DNA of 5,663 bases from Chloroflexota bacterium (GTDB lineage: Bacteria; Chloroflexota; UBA6077). This document shows, piece after piece, positions 5,549 to 5,663 of the stretch. Made by a program: the position numbers and the translations under genes. The stretch is taken from assembly GCA_021786215.1 (NCBI GenBank), contig JAJYNT010000180.1, positions 1 to 5,663 on the forward strand. Reading direction: 5' to 3'. The stretch's first letter is position 1, and the number at the start of each line of letters is the position of its first letter. The notes under the pieces are model-generated. The model was not told the origin of the DNA, ran no database searches, and was given only the letters and a program-made list of their open reading frames with translations.

Positions 5549-5590
5549 CAGCGATTCTGTCAGGGTGCAACTGTTCAGCGAAAATGTCAG
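5549..5590 (+). repeat. Iterated 15-bp repeats at the insertion sequence end
   Basis: CAGCGATTCTGTCAG (5549-5563) and CAGCGAAAATGTCAG (5576-5590) match at 12 of 15 positions with a period of 27 bp. Paired repeats just inside an element terminus are commonly transposase binding sites. The second copy ends two bases before the candidate ATG, so a bound transposase could also repress its own gene. Confidence 0.6.
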
Positions 5591-5592
5591 TC

Positions 5593-5663
5593 ATGGAGGA
5601 GACGATTTCGTTGAACAAGAAGGAGCAGAAGCGACTGTTGGTGCTGAACCAGGTGATCGCTGG
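5593..5663 (+). CDS. Transposase, N-terminal fragment (window edge)
   Basis: Twenty-three codons plus two bases are present before the edge; they read MEETISLNKKEQKRLLVLNQ followed by VIAG. The pattern of a lysine-rich start with KKEQKR and L-VLNQV-AG resembles the beginning of the helix-turn-helix domain of ISNCY-type DDE transposases, which cut and join the element ends. The catalytic domain is outside the window. Two starts are possible: ATG 5593, which lacks a ribosome site, and TTG 5611 (giving MNKKEQKR), which has GGAGGAG at 5595-5601 nine bases upstream. The truncation is only that of the window; whether the gene is intact beyond cannot be seen. Confidence 0.6.
   Translation, partial: MEETISLNKKEQKRLLVLNQVIA

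Larger units (their letters stand above)
5545..5663 (+). mobile_element. Left end of an insertion sequence (ISNCY-type), cut by window edge
   Basis: The element appears to begin near TGTCCAGCG at 5545. It shows two 15-bp repeats spaced 27 bp apart and then a transposase reading frame that starts within about 50 bp of the end, the compact layout of an insertion sequence terminus. The right end, the matching terminal inverted repeat and any target duplication lie outside the window, so the exact boundary and the family are inferred from the transposase N terminus. Confidence 0.55.

Overview
This is a GC-rich bacterial window with short intergenic regions and frequent GTG/TTG starts. The mix of a secreted C39-like cysteine peptidase, a DUF438/hemerythrin/PAS protein and an ISNCY-type transposase would fit Chloroflexota or another deep-branching soil or sediment lineage. 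That assignment is a guess from gene style; no phylogenetic marker gene is present.

Layout. Positions 1-1545 hold a two-gene minus-strand unit: a DUF438-hemerythrin-PAS sensor (221-1432), followed 10 nt later by an unidentified gene cut by the left edge (1-210). Upstream of the pair is a well-formed candidate activator-dependent promoter: a GTGA-N6-TCAC palindrome of CRP/FNR type (1531-1544) centred exactly 41.5 bp before the start predicted from a CATAAT -10 box (1503-1508). Positions 1588-1615 form a perfect 12-bp hairpin that separates this unit from the secreted C39-like peptidase gene (1810-2490, minus). The 3' flank of the peptidase gene keeps coding-like character beyond its TAG stop. 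A 265-bp divergent region (2491-2755) separates the peptidase from a plus-strand 12-helix MFS exporter (2756-3988).

The MFS gene converges on a minus-strand BASS-family (bile acid:sodium symporter-like) transporter (4291-5277). The 302 bp between them carry a 71-bp inverted-repeat element (4041-4111), whose two arms are themselves small hairpins that differ by a compensatory base-pair change, and a perfect 13-bp hairpin (4201-4231). Upstream of the BASS gene are 267 bp with no convincing gene, then the left end of an insertion sequence with iterated 15-bp repeats and the first codons of its transposase, cut by the right edge.

How the parts work together. The only functional unit I can argue for is the hemerythrin/PAS gene with its CRP/FNR-type promoter, which suggests expression tied to oxygen, nitric oxide or another redox signal. 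The peptidase and the two transporters look independent. In the BASS protein nearly every side chain that binds sodium in the structurally known homologue is substituted, including a lysine where a sodium-2 glutamine sits, so sodium coupling should not be assumed. I see no defence system, CRISPR array, tRNA or rRNA.
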